DNA of 64,000 nucleotides from Marisediminitalea aggregata (lineage in GTDB: Bacteria; Pseudomonadota; Gammaproteobacteria; Enterobacterales; Alteromonadaceae): positions 372,001-436,000 of the forward strand of contig NZ_FQWD01000003.1 of assembly GCF_900129565.1 (NCBI RefSeq), written 5' to 3'. Shown one piece after another: positions 55,961-64,000 of the stretch (its first letter is position 1; each line of letters opens with the position of its first letter). The translations under genes were made by a program, and so were the position numbers. The notes under the pieces were generated by a model. The model made no database searches. It was given only the letters and a program-made list of their open reading frames with translations, and was not told where the DNA came from.

Positions 55961-57274
55961 TTAGTGTTGAGTCAGCTGCGACACTGCGCCTACTACCAGC
56001 TCTGCCCCATCCTGAATTTCCTGTATAACCGCCTGTGTGTCTTTCAGTTGTTGTAATGCTTCCATTGCGCTCTTTCTGCTGGCATTAATGGAGTCAACCG
56101 CCGCTTCAGCCAACTGACTGTTTTCAGCTACCACGTTAACAATTTCATCTGTCGATTTGGTTGTTCTGAATGCAAGCTCGCGAACTTCATCAGCAACAAC
56201 GGCAAATCCTCGTCCCTGATCTCCGGCCCGGGCAGCTTCAATGGCAGCGTTCAATGCCAGTAAGTTTGTTTGATCAGCAATGCCGCCAATAGCCTGAATA
56301 ATTTTACTGATTTCCTGAGACTGCTTGTTCAAGGCATCAATACTTTCAGATGCTTGCGACATTTTGTCTACCAGCGCCGACATCATATCGCCTGTTGACT
56401 GCATTAACGCGTGTCCACGTGTTGAGCTGTCTCCGGTTTGACGAGAAGTTTCATATGCCATATCTGCCGCTTCCGCAACACGACGTTCCTGCATTACCTG
56501 TTCGGTTATATCGCTGGCAAATTTCACACAACGGGTCAGTTCTCCGTATGCATTAAAAATAGGGTTGTACGAACCTTCCAGCCAAATTTCGCGGCCTTGT
56601 TTGTCGAGGCGCTTATAGCGCGAAACAAAGAACTCACCGCTCTTGAGTCGTTTCCAGAAGTCTGCATACTGTGCGCTCTCCGCCTCTTCACGGGTACAGA
56701 ACATGCGATGGTGCTTCCCTCTGACTTCATCCAACGAATAGCCCATGGTTTTACAGAAATTCTCATTCGCGTCCAGCACAATACCGTCGATTGTGAACTC
56801 AATCACAGCCGTGGAGCGTTTAATGGCTTTGATCATGTTTTCATTTAAACGGGAAGAGTTGATGGTACGCGTGAGGTTGCTGGCAAATAAATCGATGGAG
56901 AAAACATTGCCGTTGGGGTCACGAATGGGCTGCATAATCACCCTCAACCAAAGATGTTCAGCAGTACCGTTGTCTATTTCAACCGCGCCAGACCAGTGCA
57001 ATTGCTCTGTGATTGCTCGTTGTAACTGCTTAAAGTGCTCAGTATTTCGCGCTTTCGGCGGGACTAAGTCAACGAACGGAATACCTTTAAGCGTGTGTTC
57101 TGGTAATCCGGTTTCACTCGTGAACAACTCGTTTGCGTCGGTTAACTCACCTTTCGGATTCATCGACACATGCAGCATTTCACTGCTAACACTATCGAAG
57201 ATCTGTTTAAAGGTAGACAGTTCCCCGGACACTTTTTGCAGCTTGTCGGCAAGCGCCTTGCTTTTTGAAAACAT
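55961..57274 (-). CDS. Soluble PAS-PAS chemoreceptor (MCP)
   Basis: A 437-residue protein without membrane segments. PAS 1 covers about 20-135 and PAS 2 about 145-260, the latter with the Aer-like features [20 protein letters not shown] and [26 protein letters not shown] methyl-accepting signalling domain runs from about 280 to the end, with the hairpin tip [31 protein letters not shown]. There is no HAMP. It should sense a cytoplasmic or redox signal through PAS-bound cofactor and control CheA. The C-terminal coiled coil is short. Confidence 0.9.
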   Translation of the reverse strand: MFSKSKALADKLQKVSGELSTFKQIFDSVSSEMLHVSMNPKGELTDANELFTSETGLPEHTLKGIPFVDLVPPKARNTEHFKQLQRAITEQLHWSGAVEIDNGTAEHLWLRVIMQPIRDPNGNVFSIDLFASNLTRTINSSRLNENMIKAIKRSTAVIEFTIDGIVLDANENFCKTMGYSLDEVRGKHHRMFCTREEAESAQYADFWKRLKSGEFFVSRYKRLDKQGREIWLEGSYNPIFNAYGELTRCVKFASDITEQVMQERRVAEAADMAYETSRQTGDSSTRGHALMQSTGDMMSALVDKMSQASESIDALNKQSQEISKIIQAIGGIADQTNLLALNAAIEAARAGDQGRGFAVVADEVRELAFRTTKSTDEIVNVVAENSQLAEAAVDSINASRKSAMEALQQLKDTQAVIQEIQDGAELVVGAVSQLTQH

Positions 57275-57452
57275 TCAATCGCTCCATCGATAATACAGGG
57301 TAAGAGGTATCCTAATTATCGCTATTATTATCTTGTTTGCGTGCTAATGACAAGGATGTCATAGACTTAATTAAATGTTGCCATGAATTATCTGCATTTT
57401 AAAGCAAGACTTCAAAAAAATTTATATTTATTAGTTATTTACAATATAACGT

Positions 57453-57476
57453 AAAGCCCCGATTGAGCTTCAGGGC
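57453..57476 (-). terminator. Weak terminator after miaE
   Basis: On the minus strand GCCCTGA/TCGGGGC (one G-T pair) is followed by TTTACG, 28 bases after the stop codon. Confidence 0.5.
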
Positions 57477-57503
57477 AAACAGAAGGGACACTGGCGCATC
57501 AAA

Positions 57504-58277
57504 TCAAACGGGACAGCCACTGTGGAATTTAAAATCCTGATCGGGCGACGATATCAAATCGGATTCAATGCCTCTGAAGAACGCAACGCGCTCTGATATA
57601 TCTTTACCAGCTATCTCTTCAGCCAGTGTCAGATAGTCCTGATAATGACGCGCTTCTGAGCGTAATAAAGAGATATAAAAGTCACCGAGAGGTTTATCTA
57701 CGTGAGGGGCCAGCACAGCGAAACGTTCGCAGGAACGCGCTTCAATGAACGCACCACAAATCAGCTTATCGATCAGCGCGGCCGGTTCGTGAGTTTTTAC
57801 GTGTTGAAGTAAGCCTCTTGCATAGCGGCTTGAGCTGATGGTGTCGTAGGTAATACCATAACCTTCCATGATTTCCAGTACCTGATAAAAATGATGTAGT
57901 TCTTCTTTTATCAACAATACCATTTTGTCGATCAGGTCCTGACCATAAGGCGTACCCGATTTCGGTATCATGGATTTAGTCAGCTTTTCGTGATTCGCCA
58001 GCGCTTTCCAGTCGCCCACCTTGCGATAGGTAAAATCTTCAAACGGCTTTAACCAGGCCAACAACGCGTCTCCACTTTCCTTGTCTACCGCATAACGACG
58101 GATCAAAAACATAGCGGATTGCGCGGCCTTGAGCTCACATACCAGATGATCAAGCAGCACGGTTGACAGGTTTTCAGGTTTAGCAGCTTCAATAACCCAG
58201 GCTTCGGGGGTTTCACAGCCTAAAAATGCGTGGATGGGGGCTAGTAACTGTTGCAACGGACTCTCTCTGAACGGCAT
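57504..58277 (-). CDS. miaE: tRNA-(ms2io6A37) hydroxylase
   Basis: A 257-residue ferritin-like diiron protein. The iron ligands appear in HLVCELKAAQSAMFLIRRY, IKEELHHFYQVLEI, FIEARSCERFAVL and RSEARHYQDYLTLA, which are the MiaE motifs in order. It hydroxylates the isopentenyl group of ms2i6A37 in tRNA using oxygen. It stands alone and is divergent from the Yip1 gene. Confidence 0.92.
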   Translation of the reverse strand: MPFRESPLQQLLAPIHAFLGCETPEAWVIEAAKPENLSTVLLDHLVCELKAAQSAMFLIRRYAVDKESGDALLAWLKPFEDFTYRKVGDWKALANHEKLTKSMIPKSGTPYGQDLIDKMVLLIKEELHHFYQVLEIMEGYGITYDTISSSRYARGLLQHVKTHEPAALIDKLICGAFIEARSCERFAVLAPHVDKPLGDFYISLLRSEARHYQDYLTLAEEIAGKDISERVAFFRGIESDLISSPDQDFKFHSGCPV

Positions 58278-58456
58278 TCACTTTCTGCGTGAAGTTTATC
58301 ACAGGAACGAGGTGGTTCTAAGTAGCGAAATACGGAGCTCTGACACTTTGTGGTACCACCTTATTTACGCCGAAAATACACACAAAATTCACGCAGATCA
58401 TTTTTTAACCAAAACTATTGACTTAAATTTATACTTAGATGAGACTAAATGTAACA

Positions 58457-58480
58457 ATTATGTTAACCAGTTAACATAAT
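58457..58480. promoter_or_regulatory. 24-bp perfect palindrome upstream of the Yip1 gene
   Basis: The arms ATTATGTTAAC (58457-58467) and GTTAACATAAT (58470-58480) are separated by two bases. The site ends 46 bases before the Yip1 start and is far from the miaE start. No known consensus is recognised. Confidence 0.6.
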
Positions 58481-58526
58481 AATAAATAATAAGTGGTAAC
58501 AGCAGATCAACCAGCCGGGAGGCATT

Positions 58527-59126
58527 ATGATCCTAAATCATTTGTGGGGTATTTATACCCACCCTAAAGAAGAATGGGAAACCATTGACCAACGTCACGA
58601 AAGCTACTTTTACGCACTCAGTCACATCGCCGTTATTGCCCTGATCCCTGCCATTATTGGCTATTACTCCGCTGCGCATCTGGGTTGGAGTATTGGTGCT
58701 GGCGAAATTATTAAACTGACACAGCAAAGTGCGATGACCATGAGCATCGCCATGTATTTCGGTCTGATTGCTGGTGTAGTGTTACTGGCTATTTTAATTC
58801 ATGAGCTTGCTAATGCATTCGATGCCGCGCCAACTTACACCCAGTCGCTTGAGCTGGCAGCTTATACTGCTACGCCTCTGTTCATGGTCGGCTTTGCCGG
58901 TTTGTATCCTGAGCTTTGGTTTATCATGGCAGTGGGATTAGTTGGCTTGTCTTATTCGGTGTATCTGTTGTACTCAGGCGTGCCAATTCTGATGCACATC
59001 CCGGAAGAGAAAGGGTTTATCTACTCCAGTTCAGTGGTAACCTGCGGTTTGGTACTGCTGGTCATTCTGATGGCGAGCACAGTGATCCTTTGGAGCATGG
59101 GGCTCGGGCCAATTTACATGCATTGA
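58527..59126 (+). CDS. Yip1-family membrane protein
   Basis: A 199-residue protein with five membrane segments after a short cytoplasmic start MILNHLWGIYTHPKEEWETI. This start, together with later LELAAYTATPLFMVGFAGL and VYLLYSGVPILM, is typical of bacterial Yip1 (PF04893-type) proteins. Function in bacteria is unknown. GGGAGG precedes the ATG. A 24-bp palindrome upstream suggests specific regulation. It ends at a strong terminator shared with purF. Confidence 0.85.
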   Translation: MILNHLWGIYTHPKEEWETIDQRHESYFYALSHIAVIALIPAIIGYYSAAHLGWSIGAGEIIKLTQQSAMTMSIAMYFGLIAGVVLLAILIHELANAFDAAPTYTQSLELAAYTATPLFMVGFAGLYPELWFIMAVGLVGLSYSVYLLYSGVPILMHIPEEKGFIYSSSVVTCGLVLLVILMASTVILWSMGLGPIYMH

Positions 59127-59156
59127 TGCGCATCTACGATTTTTGCAAACTGCATT

Positions 59157-59185
59157 AAAAAAGCCGTACTGAGTACGGCTTTTTT
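59157..59185. terminator. Bidirectional terminator between Yip1 gene and purF
   Basis: A stem of 13 bp (AAAAAAGCCGTAC/GTACGGCTTTTTT) with loop TGA gives a T run on both strands. Confidence 0.93.
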
Positions 59186-59207
59186 GGCTCTGGCTGTTTA
59201 TTCTGGA

Positions 59208-60728
59208 TTACGAATCCATGTTATGCATTTCCAGGTTTGACAACTCTGCCTGCACTACCGGTGCCTGGCGCGCTTTTTCGCTTCGCGCTACGTCAATGCG
59301 TTCCAGGTAAGACTGGTCAACATCACCGGTTATGTAGTTACCGTCAAAGACAGATGTCTCAAAGCGTTTAATTTGCTGATTCTCGTGCTGTACCGCATCA
59401 ACGAGGTCCTGAATGTCCTGGAAGATAAGACCGTCAGCCTGGATCAGGTCAGAAATCTGGTCGATTTCACGCCCGTATGCAATCAGTTCATTGGCCGATG
59501 GCATATCGATACCGTACACGTTCGGGAAGCGAATCTCAGGTGCGGCTGATGCAAAGTAGACTTTCTTGGCACCAGATTCACGTGCCATTTCAATAATTTG
59601 CCCTGACGTAGTACCACGCACAATAGAGTCATCAACCAACAGTACGTTTTTGCCTTTAAATTCAGAAGAAATGGCGTTTAGTTTGCGACGCACCGATTTC
59701 TTACGCATAGTCTGCCCAGGCATGATGAATGTACGACCGATATAACGGTTTTTCACGAACCCCTGGCGGTACGGCAAATCAAGGGTATTGGCGATTTGCA
59801 GCGCGATATCCATTGACGTTTCCGGGATTGGGATCACAACGTCAATATCCAGGTCCGCCCATTCACGGGCAATTTTTTCTCCCAGCTTTTTACCCATGTT
59901 TACACGTGACGCATATACTGAAATACCGTCGATAAATGAGTCCGGACGTGCAAAATAAACAAACTCAAAGATACACGGTGATGTTACCGGGTTTTCTGCA
60001 CATTGTTGCGTGAACAGTTCGCCCTGCTCGGTAACAAACACCGCTTCACCCGGCGCTACGTCGCGAATAAATTTAAAACCGACGGCATCCAGTGCAACAC
60101 TTTCAGACGCCACCATATATTCGTCGCCCATTTCAGTAACGCGCTTGCCCAGCGCTAACGGACGAATACCGTGGGGGTCACGAAACGCTACCATGCCCAA
60201 ACCGATTATGGCAGCCGCAACTGCATAAGCGCCGCTGATTTTCTGGTGAACTTTGGTCACTACATCAAAGATGTCTTTTGGTGATACTGTCAGGCCTGTC
60301 GTCTTAATTTGCAGCTCGTGGGCAAAAATGTTCAACAGGATTTCGGAGTCAGACGTGGTGTTTACATGACGACGAGCGTTACGTGCCACTTCTTCCTGCA
60401 ATGTGTGGGCATTGGTAAGGTTACCGTTGTGCGCAAACGCAATACCAAACGGCGAGTTTACGTAAAATGGCTGAGCTTCCGCGGAGCTTGATGAGCCCGC
60501 AGTAGGATAACGGCAGTGACCGATACCCATGTTACCCGTCAAACGTTTCATATGACGTGTGTGAAACACGTCTCTAACCAATCCATTGTCTTTACGCAGA
60601 TTGAACACACCGTTATCGATGGTCATGATGCCTGCTGCATCCTGGCCACGATGCTGTAGCACGGTTAAACAGTCATACAACGACTGGGCGACCGGTGTTT
60701 TACCAACAATTCCGACAATACCACACAT
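59208..60728 (-). CDS. purF: Amidophosphoribosyltransferase
   Basis: A 506-residue enzyme starting MCGIVGIVG, so C2 is the glutaminase nucleophile after Met removal. The glutamine domain has [18 protein letters not shown] and AHNGNLTN. The phosphoribosyltransferase domain has the PRPP loop [17 protein letters not shown]. It catalyses the first step of purine synthesis. It follows cvpA by 13 bases on the same strand, the standard cvpA-purF pair. Confidence 0.96.
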   Translation of the reverse strand: MCGIVGIVGKTPVAQSLYDCLTVLQHRGQDAAGIMTIDNGVFNLRKDNGLVRDVFHTRHMKRLTGNMGIGHCRYPTAGSSSSAEAQPFYVNSPFGIAFAHNGNLTNAHTLQEEVARNARRHVNTTSDSEILLNIFAHELQIKTTGLTVSPKDIFDVVTKVHQKISGAYAVAAAIIGLGMVAFRDPHGIRPLALGKRVTEMGDEYMVASESVALDAVGFKFIRDVAPGEAVFVTEQGELFTQQCAENPVTSPCIFEFVYFARPDSFIDGISVYASRVNMGKKLGEKIAREWADLDIDVVIPIPETSMDIALQIANTLDLPYRQGFVKNRYIGRTFIMPGQTMRKKSVRRKLNAISSEFKGKNVLLVDDSIVRGTTSGQIIEMARESGAKKVYFASAAPEIRFPNVYGIDMPSANELIAYGREIDQISDLIQADGLIFQDIQDLVDAVQHENQQIKRFETSVFDGNYITGDVDQSYLERIDVARSEKARQAPVVQAELSNLEMHNMDS

Positions 60729-60741
60729 TCAGGTTACCTAT

Positions 60742-61230
60742 TTAAGCGGGAGTTAAAAAACTGGAGCTGTCTTTTACGTAGCTAAAAAACCACTCAATAA
60801 TGACTGCAAATTCTGGCACCAATACCGACTCTTCCCACCATGTGGACGATGCGGATGGCGTAAAGGTATCCAGAAAGAATAATAGCGCACTTGCGATGAG
60901 AATGCCGCGTAATCCACCGAAAACAGCGCCGAGCGCACGGTCGGTTCCCGACAAGCCGGTAGCTTGAACCAACTGGCCAATTACGTGATTCACCAATGCG
61001 CCAAGGATCAAAGTGACCACAAAGAGCACGGCAATAGCGGCACCATTGCGAATAAGTTCATCGTTAATTTTGGTAAAGTACACCGCGAGGTCGGCGTAAA
61101 ACTGGCTGGCGATAAAGAGCGCGGCAAACCACACCGCTAAAGAGATAGCTTCTTTGACAAAGCCACGCATCAAACTGATCACAGTTGATAGCGCAATTAC
61201 AGCAATTATTGCGTAATCCAGCCAATTCAT
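60742..61230 (-). CDS. cvpA: CvpA-family membrane protein
   Basis: ATG at 61230 gives the normal start [27 protein letters not shown]; the frame is open 17 codons further without homology features. The 162-residue protein has four membrane segments and the family motif [21 protein letters not shown]. CvpA is needed for colicin V production and for envelope stress tolerance in enterics. It is coupled to purF downstream. Confidence 0.92.
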   Translation of the reverse strand: MNWLDYAIIAVIALSTVISLMRGFVKEAISLAVWFAALFIASQFYADLAVYFTKINDELIRNGAAIAVLFVVTLILGALVNHVIGQLVQATGLSGTDRALGAVFGGLRGILIASALLFFLDTFTPSASSTWWEESVLVPEFAVIIEWFFSYVKDSSSFLTPA

Positions 61231-61464
61231 CGTCGATATCTTACCTAGTAAGCGTTGCCCTGGGGTAATAATCCACAGCACACCGCGTCGAATTCGCGCG
61301 CATTCTACCAGAAGTCAGAATGATTACCAGTGCAGGAATTTTACTCAGCAACAATGTCGGTTGTAGAACCTCTACTATACCGGATTTTTTTCAGTTTTTA
61401 TAAACACTTATTTGGGGCTGTAGATCTTCACTGTTCACTTTTGCAACAGCCCAAAGGGGTCGTT

Positions 61465-61549
61465 ATGAAAGCATTTTACTCTTTGTCACAGCCCTTTGAC
61501 GTAGAACAACTATGCCTTCAGGGCTGTTTCGCGATTAAAATGCTTTCAT
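61465..61549. repeat. Two-tier inverted repeat, possible structured RNA
   Basis: Outer arms ATGAAAGCATTTTA (61465-61478) and TAAAATGCTTTCAT (61536-61549) pair perfectly over 14 bp. Inner arms ACAGCCCT (61488-61495) and AGGGCTGT (61520-61527) pair over 8 bp around a 24-base loop. A flanking GGTC/GACC (61458-61461, 61553-61556) could extend the stem. Confidence 0.7.
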
Positions 61550-61585
61550 TTAGACCAAAAGCTGTACAGCAAAGACCTACAGGCC

Positions 61586-61616
61586 CTAAAAATAAACCCG
61601 GTGAATACCGGGTTTA
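61586..61616 (-). terminator. Terminator of dedD
   Basis: A perfect 9-bp stem TAAACCCGG/CCGGGTTTA (61593-61601, 61608-61616) lies six bases after the dedD stop. On the minus strand it runs into TTTATTTTTAGG. It separates accD-folC-dedD from cvpA-purF. Confidence 0.85.
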
Positions 61617-61622
61617 ATATCC

Positions 61623-62222
61623 TTAGCTGTTTACGCTAAATGTCGTGACTTTGCCCTTCAGACCGGTCAATTCCTGCAGATGAGGAATGGCCGTCTCCAG
61701 CGTACTCTTATCCAAATTCGGTCCAACAAAGACTTTAGTGAGCGGGCCGGAACTGGTGACAATGGGCTTACTGAACGCGCGGTAACCTGCATCTTCTAAC
61801 TTATCCAGCAACTGCTTTACGTTTTTCTGATGACGAAAGCTACCTAACTGAATGACCCAGCTGTTGCCAGTACTGGCTTCGTCGGGGGCTTCAACTACGG
61901 TTTGTCGTGCCAGATCATCATTACCCGCTGAACTGACTTCGGCCGTGACGGTTTCATCTGGTGTGGCTACCTGAGGTTCAGGTTCGTCGTCCAGTGCGGG
62001 CTCGTTAACAATTTCTATGGGGCGTTGCGTAGCGGAGGCAACACGCTCTGCGGGAAACGGTTCAGGGTTCACAATGGGCTTTTGATTAGGGGCAGGTGGC
62101 ACATTCACGAATACGTCCTGATTACTAGTTTTCTTGCCATCCAGCATATCAGGCAAAAAGATGACAGCCACTGCCACCAGTATCACGGTCCCCACTAATC
62201 TGTTTTGTAACGCTGACGCCAC
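61623..62222 (-). CDS. dedD: DedD-like SPOR-domain cell-division protein
   Basis: A 199-residue protein: a short cytoplasmic start, one membrane segment (about 8-26, RLVGTVILVAVAVIFLPDM) and a Pro/acidic linker. A C-terminal SPOR domain follows (about 120-197; SWVIQLGSFRHQKNVKQLLDKL..TKVFVGP). SPOR binds denuded septal peptidoglycan. The start is GTG at 62222. It follows folC by 18 bases in the same transcript. Confidence 0.92.
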   Translation of the reverse strand: MASALQNRLVGTVILVAVAVIFLPDMLDGKKTSNQDVFVNVPPAPNQKPIVNPEPFPAERVASATQRPIEIVNEPALDDEPEPQVATPDETVTAEVSSAGNDDLARQTVVEAPDEASTGNSWVIQLGSFRHQKNVKQLLDKLEDAGYRAFSKPIVTSSGPLTKVFVGPNLDKSTLETAIPHLQELTGLKGKVTTFSVNS

Positions 62223-62240
62223 TACTGCCTCACCCTGTCG

Positions 62241-63485
62241 TTATTTTAGTATATTGTGCGGTAACGCTAAAATATCTGCAACAGTATGAAACGATCCAAC
62301 CACTAAAATTAGTGCATCATCAGCCGCCTTGCTTCGTGCGGCATGAAATGCGTCTACAACGTGAGCAAATTGCTGTTGAGACTGTCCGGCTGGAACCGCA
62401 TTGCCTAATACCTCGGCGGAAAGTCCTCGCGGCCCTTCTGTAGAAGCCAGATACCAATTTGGCTGAAAGTTTTCGAATGGCGCAAGTGAAGGGGCTAACG
62501 CTTTATCCTTGAGCATGGCAATGACAATGTGCAAGGACGAAAAGGACTGCTTGTTCAGCCAGGCCGCCAGTGACTCGGTTGCCTGAGGGTTGTGACCCAC
62601 GTCAAGGTAGGTGTTTGGCTGACTAGCAATAAGCTGCCGGCGTCCGGGCAAACGTGTATTGGCCACCACTTCAGCGATAGCAGCATCGTCGAAGTGGTAT
62701 CCAAGGTGATGCAGACTGGCAAATGCCGTTGCCACGTTGTTTGCCGGAATGACGGTATCTGGCAAACGGATTTTTCGACCGTTCGGATGCATAAGCAGTA
62801 GGCCCTGCTCTACTTCTTCAATCGCGAACTGCTTGCCTTGCCACAGCGCATTAGCCTGCTTTTCTCTCACCGCCTCAACCAACGTGACGGGCGGCTCGGG
62901 CTCACCAATAACCACATTACCCGCGTCGCGGATAATGCCGGCTTTTTCGGTGGCAATTTTCTCACAGGTATCACCCAGCCAGTCCTGATGATCAAGTCCA
63001 ATACTGGTGATCACCGCAATGTCATTATCAACAATATTCGTTGCGTCCAGGCGCCCGCCCAGGCCAACTTCTAAGATCACAACATCGAGATTTGCCTGCA
63101 TCAGCATTAGCATGCCTGCCAGCGTGCCAAATTCGAAATACGTCAGGCTGGTTTCACCGCGAGCTACCTCTACCTGTTCAAATGCGCGGCAAAATGCCGC
63201 TTCAGCAGGTAAGTCACCGTTTACGCGAACACGTTCACGGTAATCCAGTAAATGAGGGGAACTGTAAACACCTACAGACTGACCATTGCGCAGCAGCGCT
63301 TGTTCCATAAGTGCACAGGTTGAGCCTTTACCGTTGGTACCACCAACAATAATGACCCGGGAATCAAAGTGAATCTGCAGCGCGTTAGCGACCTGTTTTA
63401 CTCTATCCAACCCCATATCAATCGTTGTTGGATGAATAGACTCCAGGTACGCTAACCACTGTGAAAGGGAGCGTTGAATTGTCAT
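62241..63485 (-). CDS. folC: Folylpolyglutamate/dihydrofolate synthase
   Basis: A 414-residue Mur-ligase-like enzyme. The ATP-binding motif is GGTNGKGSTC and the substrate loop is YSSPHLLDYRERVRVNG. EVGLGGRLDATN and TSIGLDHQDWLG are the family motifs. It adds glutamate to dihydropteroate and folates. It follows accD by 19 bases in the conserved accD-folC-dedD order. Confidence 0.95.
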   Translation of the reverse strand: MTIQRSLSQWLAYLESIHPTTIDMGLDRVKQVANALQIHFDSRVIIVGGTNGKGSTCALMEQALLRNGQSVGVYSSPHLLDYRERVRVNGDLPAEAAFCRAFEQVEVARGETSLTYFEFGTLAGMLMLMQANLDVVILEVGLGGRLDATNIVDNDIAVITSIGLDHQDWLGDTCEKIATEKAGIIRDAGNVVIGEPEPPVTLVEAVREKQANALWQGKQFAIEEVEQGLLLMHPNGRKIRLPDTVIPANNVATAFASLHHLGYHFDDAAIAEVVANTRLPGRRQLIASQPNTYLDVGHNPQATESLAAWLNKQSFSSLHIVIAMLKDKALAPSLAPFENFQPNWYLASTEGPRGLSAEVLGNAVPAGQSQQQFAHVVDAFHAARSKAADDALILVVGSFHTVADILALPHNILK

Positions 63486-63504
63486 TGAATAGCGGCTCTG
63501 CCTG

Positions 63505-64000
63505 CTAGTCCGGACGGTGCAGTTTGCTTAATACACTGTGTAATTTGTCACGCATATCGCGGCGATCCACTATCATGTCGATGGCGCCTTTTTCAAGCAG
63601 GAATTCACTGCGCTGGAAGCCTTCCGGCAGCTTCTCACGCACGGTCTGCTCGATGACACGAGGACCAGCGAAGCCGATTAGCGCTTTAGGCTCGGCAACA
63701 TTGATGTCGCCTAACATTGCCAGACTCGCCGATACACCACCCATAGTAGGATCGGTCAGCACAGAGATATACGGCAGGCCCTTTTCACTCAGCTTCGCCA
63801 ACGCGGCTGATGTCTTCGCCATCTGCATTAACGACAGAAGTGCTTCCTGCATACGCGCACCACCACTGGCTGAGAAACAAATCAGCGGGCAGTTGTTTTG
63901 GATAGCTGCATTTACTGCGGCAACAAAGCGCGCACCAACAACCGATGCCATTGAACCACCCATGAACGCAAATTCAAAACTGGCCACAACAACTGGCATG
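63505..64000 (-). CDS. accD: Acetyl-CoA carboxylase carboxyltransferase beta subunit (partial)
   Basis: Only the C-terminal 165 or so residues are in the window; the N-terminal zinc domain lies beyond the right edge, so the Met at 63999 is internal. Crotonase-fold motifs are present: [52 protein letters not shown] and [21 protein letters not shown]. With AccA it transfers the carboxyl group from biotin to acetyl-CoA. Confidence 0.95.
   Translation of the reverse strand, partial: MPVVVASFEFAFMGGSMASVVGARFVAAVNAAIQNNCPLICFSASGGARMQEALLSLMQMAKTSAALAKLSEKGLPYISVLTDPTMGGVSASLAMLGDINVAEPKALIGFAGPRVIEQTVREKLPEGFQRSEFLLEKGAIDMIVDRRDMRDKLHSVLSKLHRPD

Larger units (their letters stand above)
61231..61622. 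other. Long intergenic region between cvpA and dedD with a large inverted repeat
   Basis: No gene is credible in these 392 bases. The leftmost part (61231-61410) should hold the cvpA-purF promoter; I find no clear PurR box. The middle holds a two-tier inverted repeat (61465-61549). Further copies of GGGCTGT or its complement ACAGCCC lie at 61415 and 61446, which could form an alternative hairpin. A terminator for dedD lies at 61586-61616. Confidence 0.6.

Noticed and set aside
56745..57293. A 182-codon plus-strand frame opposite the chemoreceptor
   Set aside because: Antisense to a clear PAS-MCP coding sequence, with no features of its own.
61231..61330. PurR operator before cvpA-purF
   Set aside because: I looked for an ACGCAAACGTTTGCGT-like palindrome and did not find one.
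61330..61617. A 95-codon plus-strand reading frame between cvpA and dedD
   Set aside because: It runs through the inverted repeat and the dedD terminator, has no ribosome binding site and no protein features.

Overview
The window looks like the chromosome of a marine gammaproteobacterium of the Alteromonadales, most likely Alteromonadaceae. This rests on gene order and family membership, not on a database search. Supporting blocks are accD-folC-dedD-cvpA-purF, cysS/ppiB/lpxH, metG opposite mrp with dcd behind it, and gloB-mltD with a divergent yafS-like methyltransferase. Marine Alteromonadales traits include a PEP-CTERM-like surface protein, GH97 glucosidase, tandem PhoA phosphatases and several GGDEF/PAS/HDOD signalling proteins. 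There is no prophage, insertion sequence or CRISPR array. One tRNA gene (Pro, anticodon GGG) is present.

Layout. 1-2929: three tightly packed genes for unrecognised membrane proteins, the first cut by the window edge. 3001-4814: a secreted DUF1194 protein and an atypical SDR. 4873-7540: an arsenic resistance operon (arsR, arsC, arsH, acr3) with its promoter. 7614-17203: mostly metabolic and transport genes (a truncated OprB-like porin, MFS exporter, RidA protein, MBL hydrolase, esterase, LctP-type permease, AraC regulator, acyl-CoA ligase). 17248-20282: a BrxR/CapW-like WYL regulator, a tiny glycine-rich membrane protein and the ABC-F ATPase YbiT. 20531-27003: a signalling block (PAS-GGDEF, HDOD, BamE-like lipoprotein, large Reg_prop-GGDEF sensor). 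27094-33306: housekeeping and RNA-related genes (YgjP-like protease, YacL, YlqF GTPase, NADAR protein, flavoprotein, FdxA, RlmE, TrmH-like methyltransferase). 33597-37220: tRNA-Pro, a serine hydrolase and a GH97 enzyme with a LacI-type operator. 37456-49731: dcd, mrp, metG, an intergenic repeat block, yafS-like gene, gloB, mltD, a voltage-sensor-like protein, an ICMT-like protein, cysS, ppiB, lpxH. 49738-54289: a doubled Pho box, two tandem alkaline phosphatases and a secreted unknown. 54454-59126: YqiJ-like protein, periplasmic binding protein, soluble PAS chemoreceptor, miaE, Yip1 protein. 59208-64000: purF, cvpA, dedD, folC, accD (cut by the edge).

Working together. The ars genes form one As-responsive unit that reduces arsenate and exports arsenite. 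The phosphatases sit behind an evident PhoB promoter and should be phosphate-starvation genes. The two GGDEF proteins both keep GGEEF motifs and, with the HDOD protein between them, suggest a local c-di-GMP signalling cluster.

I did not find a clear new multi-gene system. The best leads are the left-edge membrane trio, a voltage-sensor-only protein, a long two-tier inverted repeat between dedD and cvpA, a 22-23-bp minisatellite in a palindromic repeat after metG, and an orphan BrxR/CapW-like regulator.
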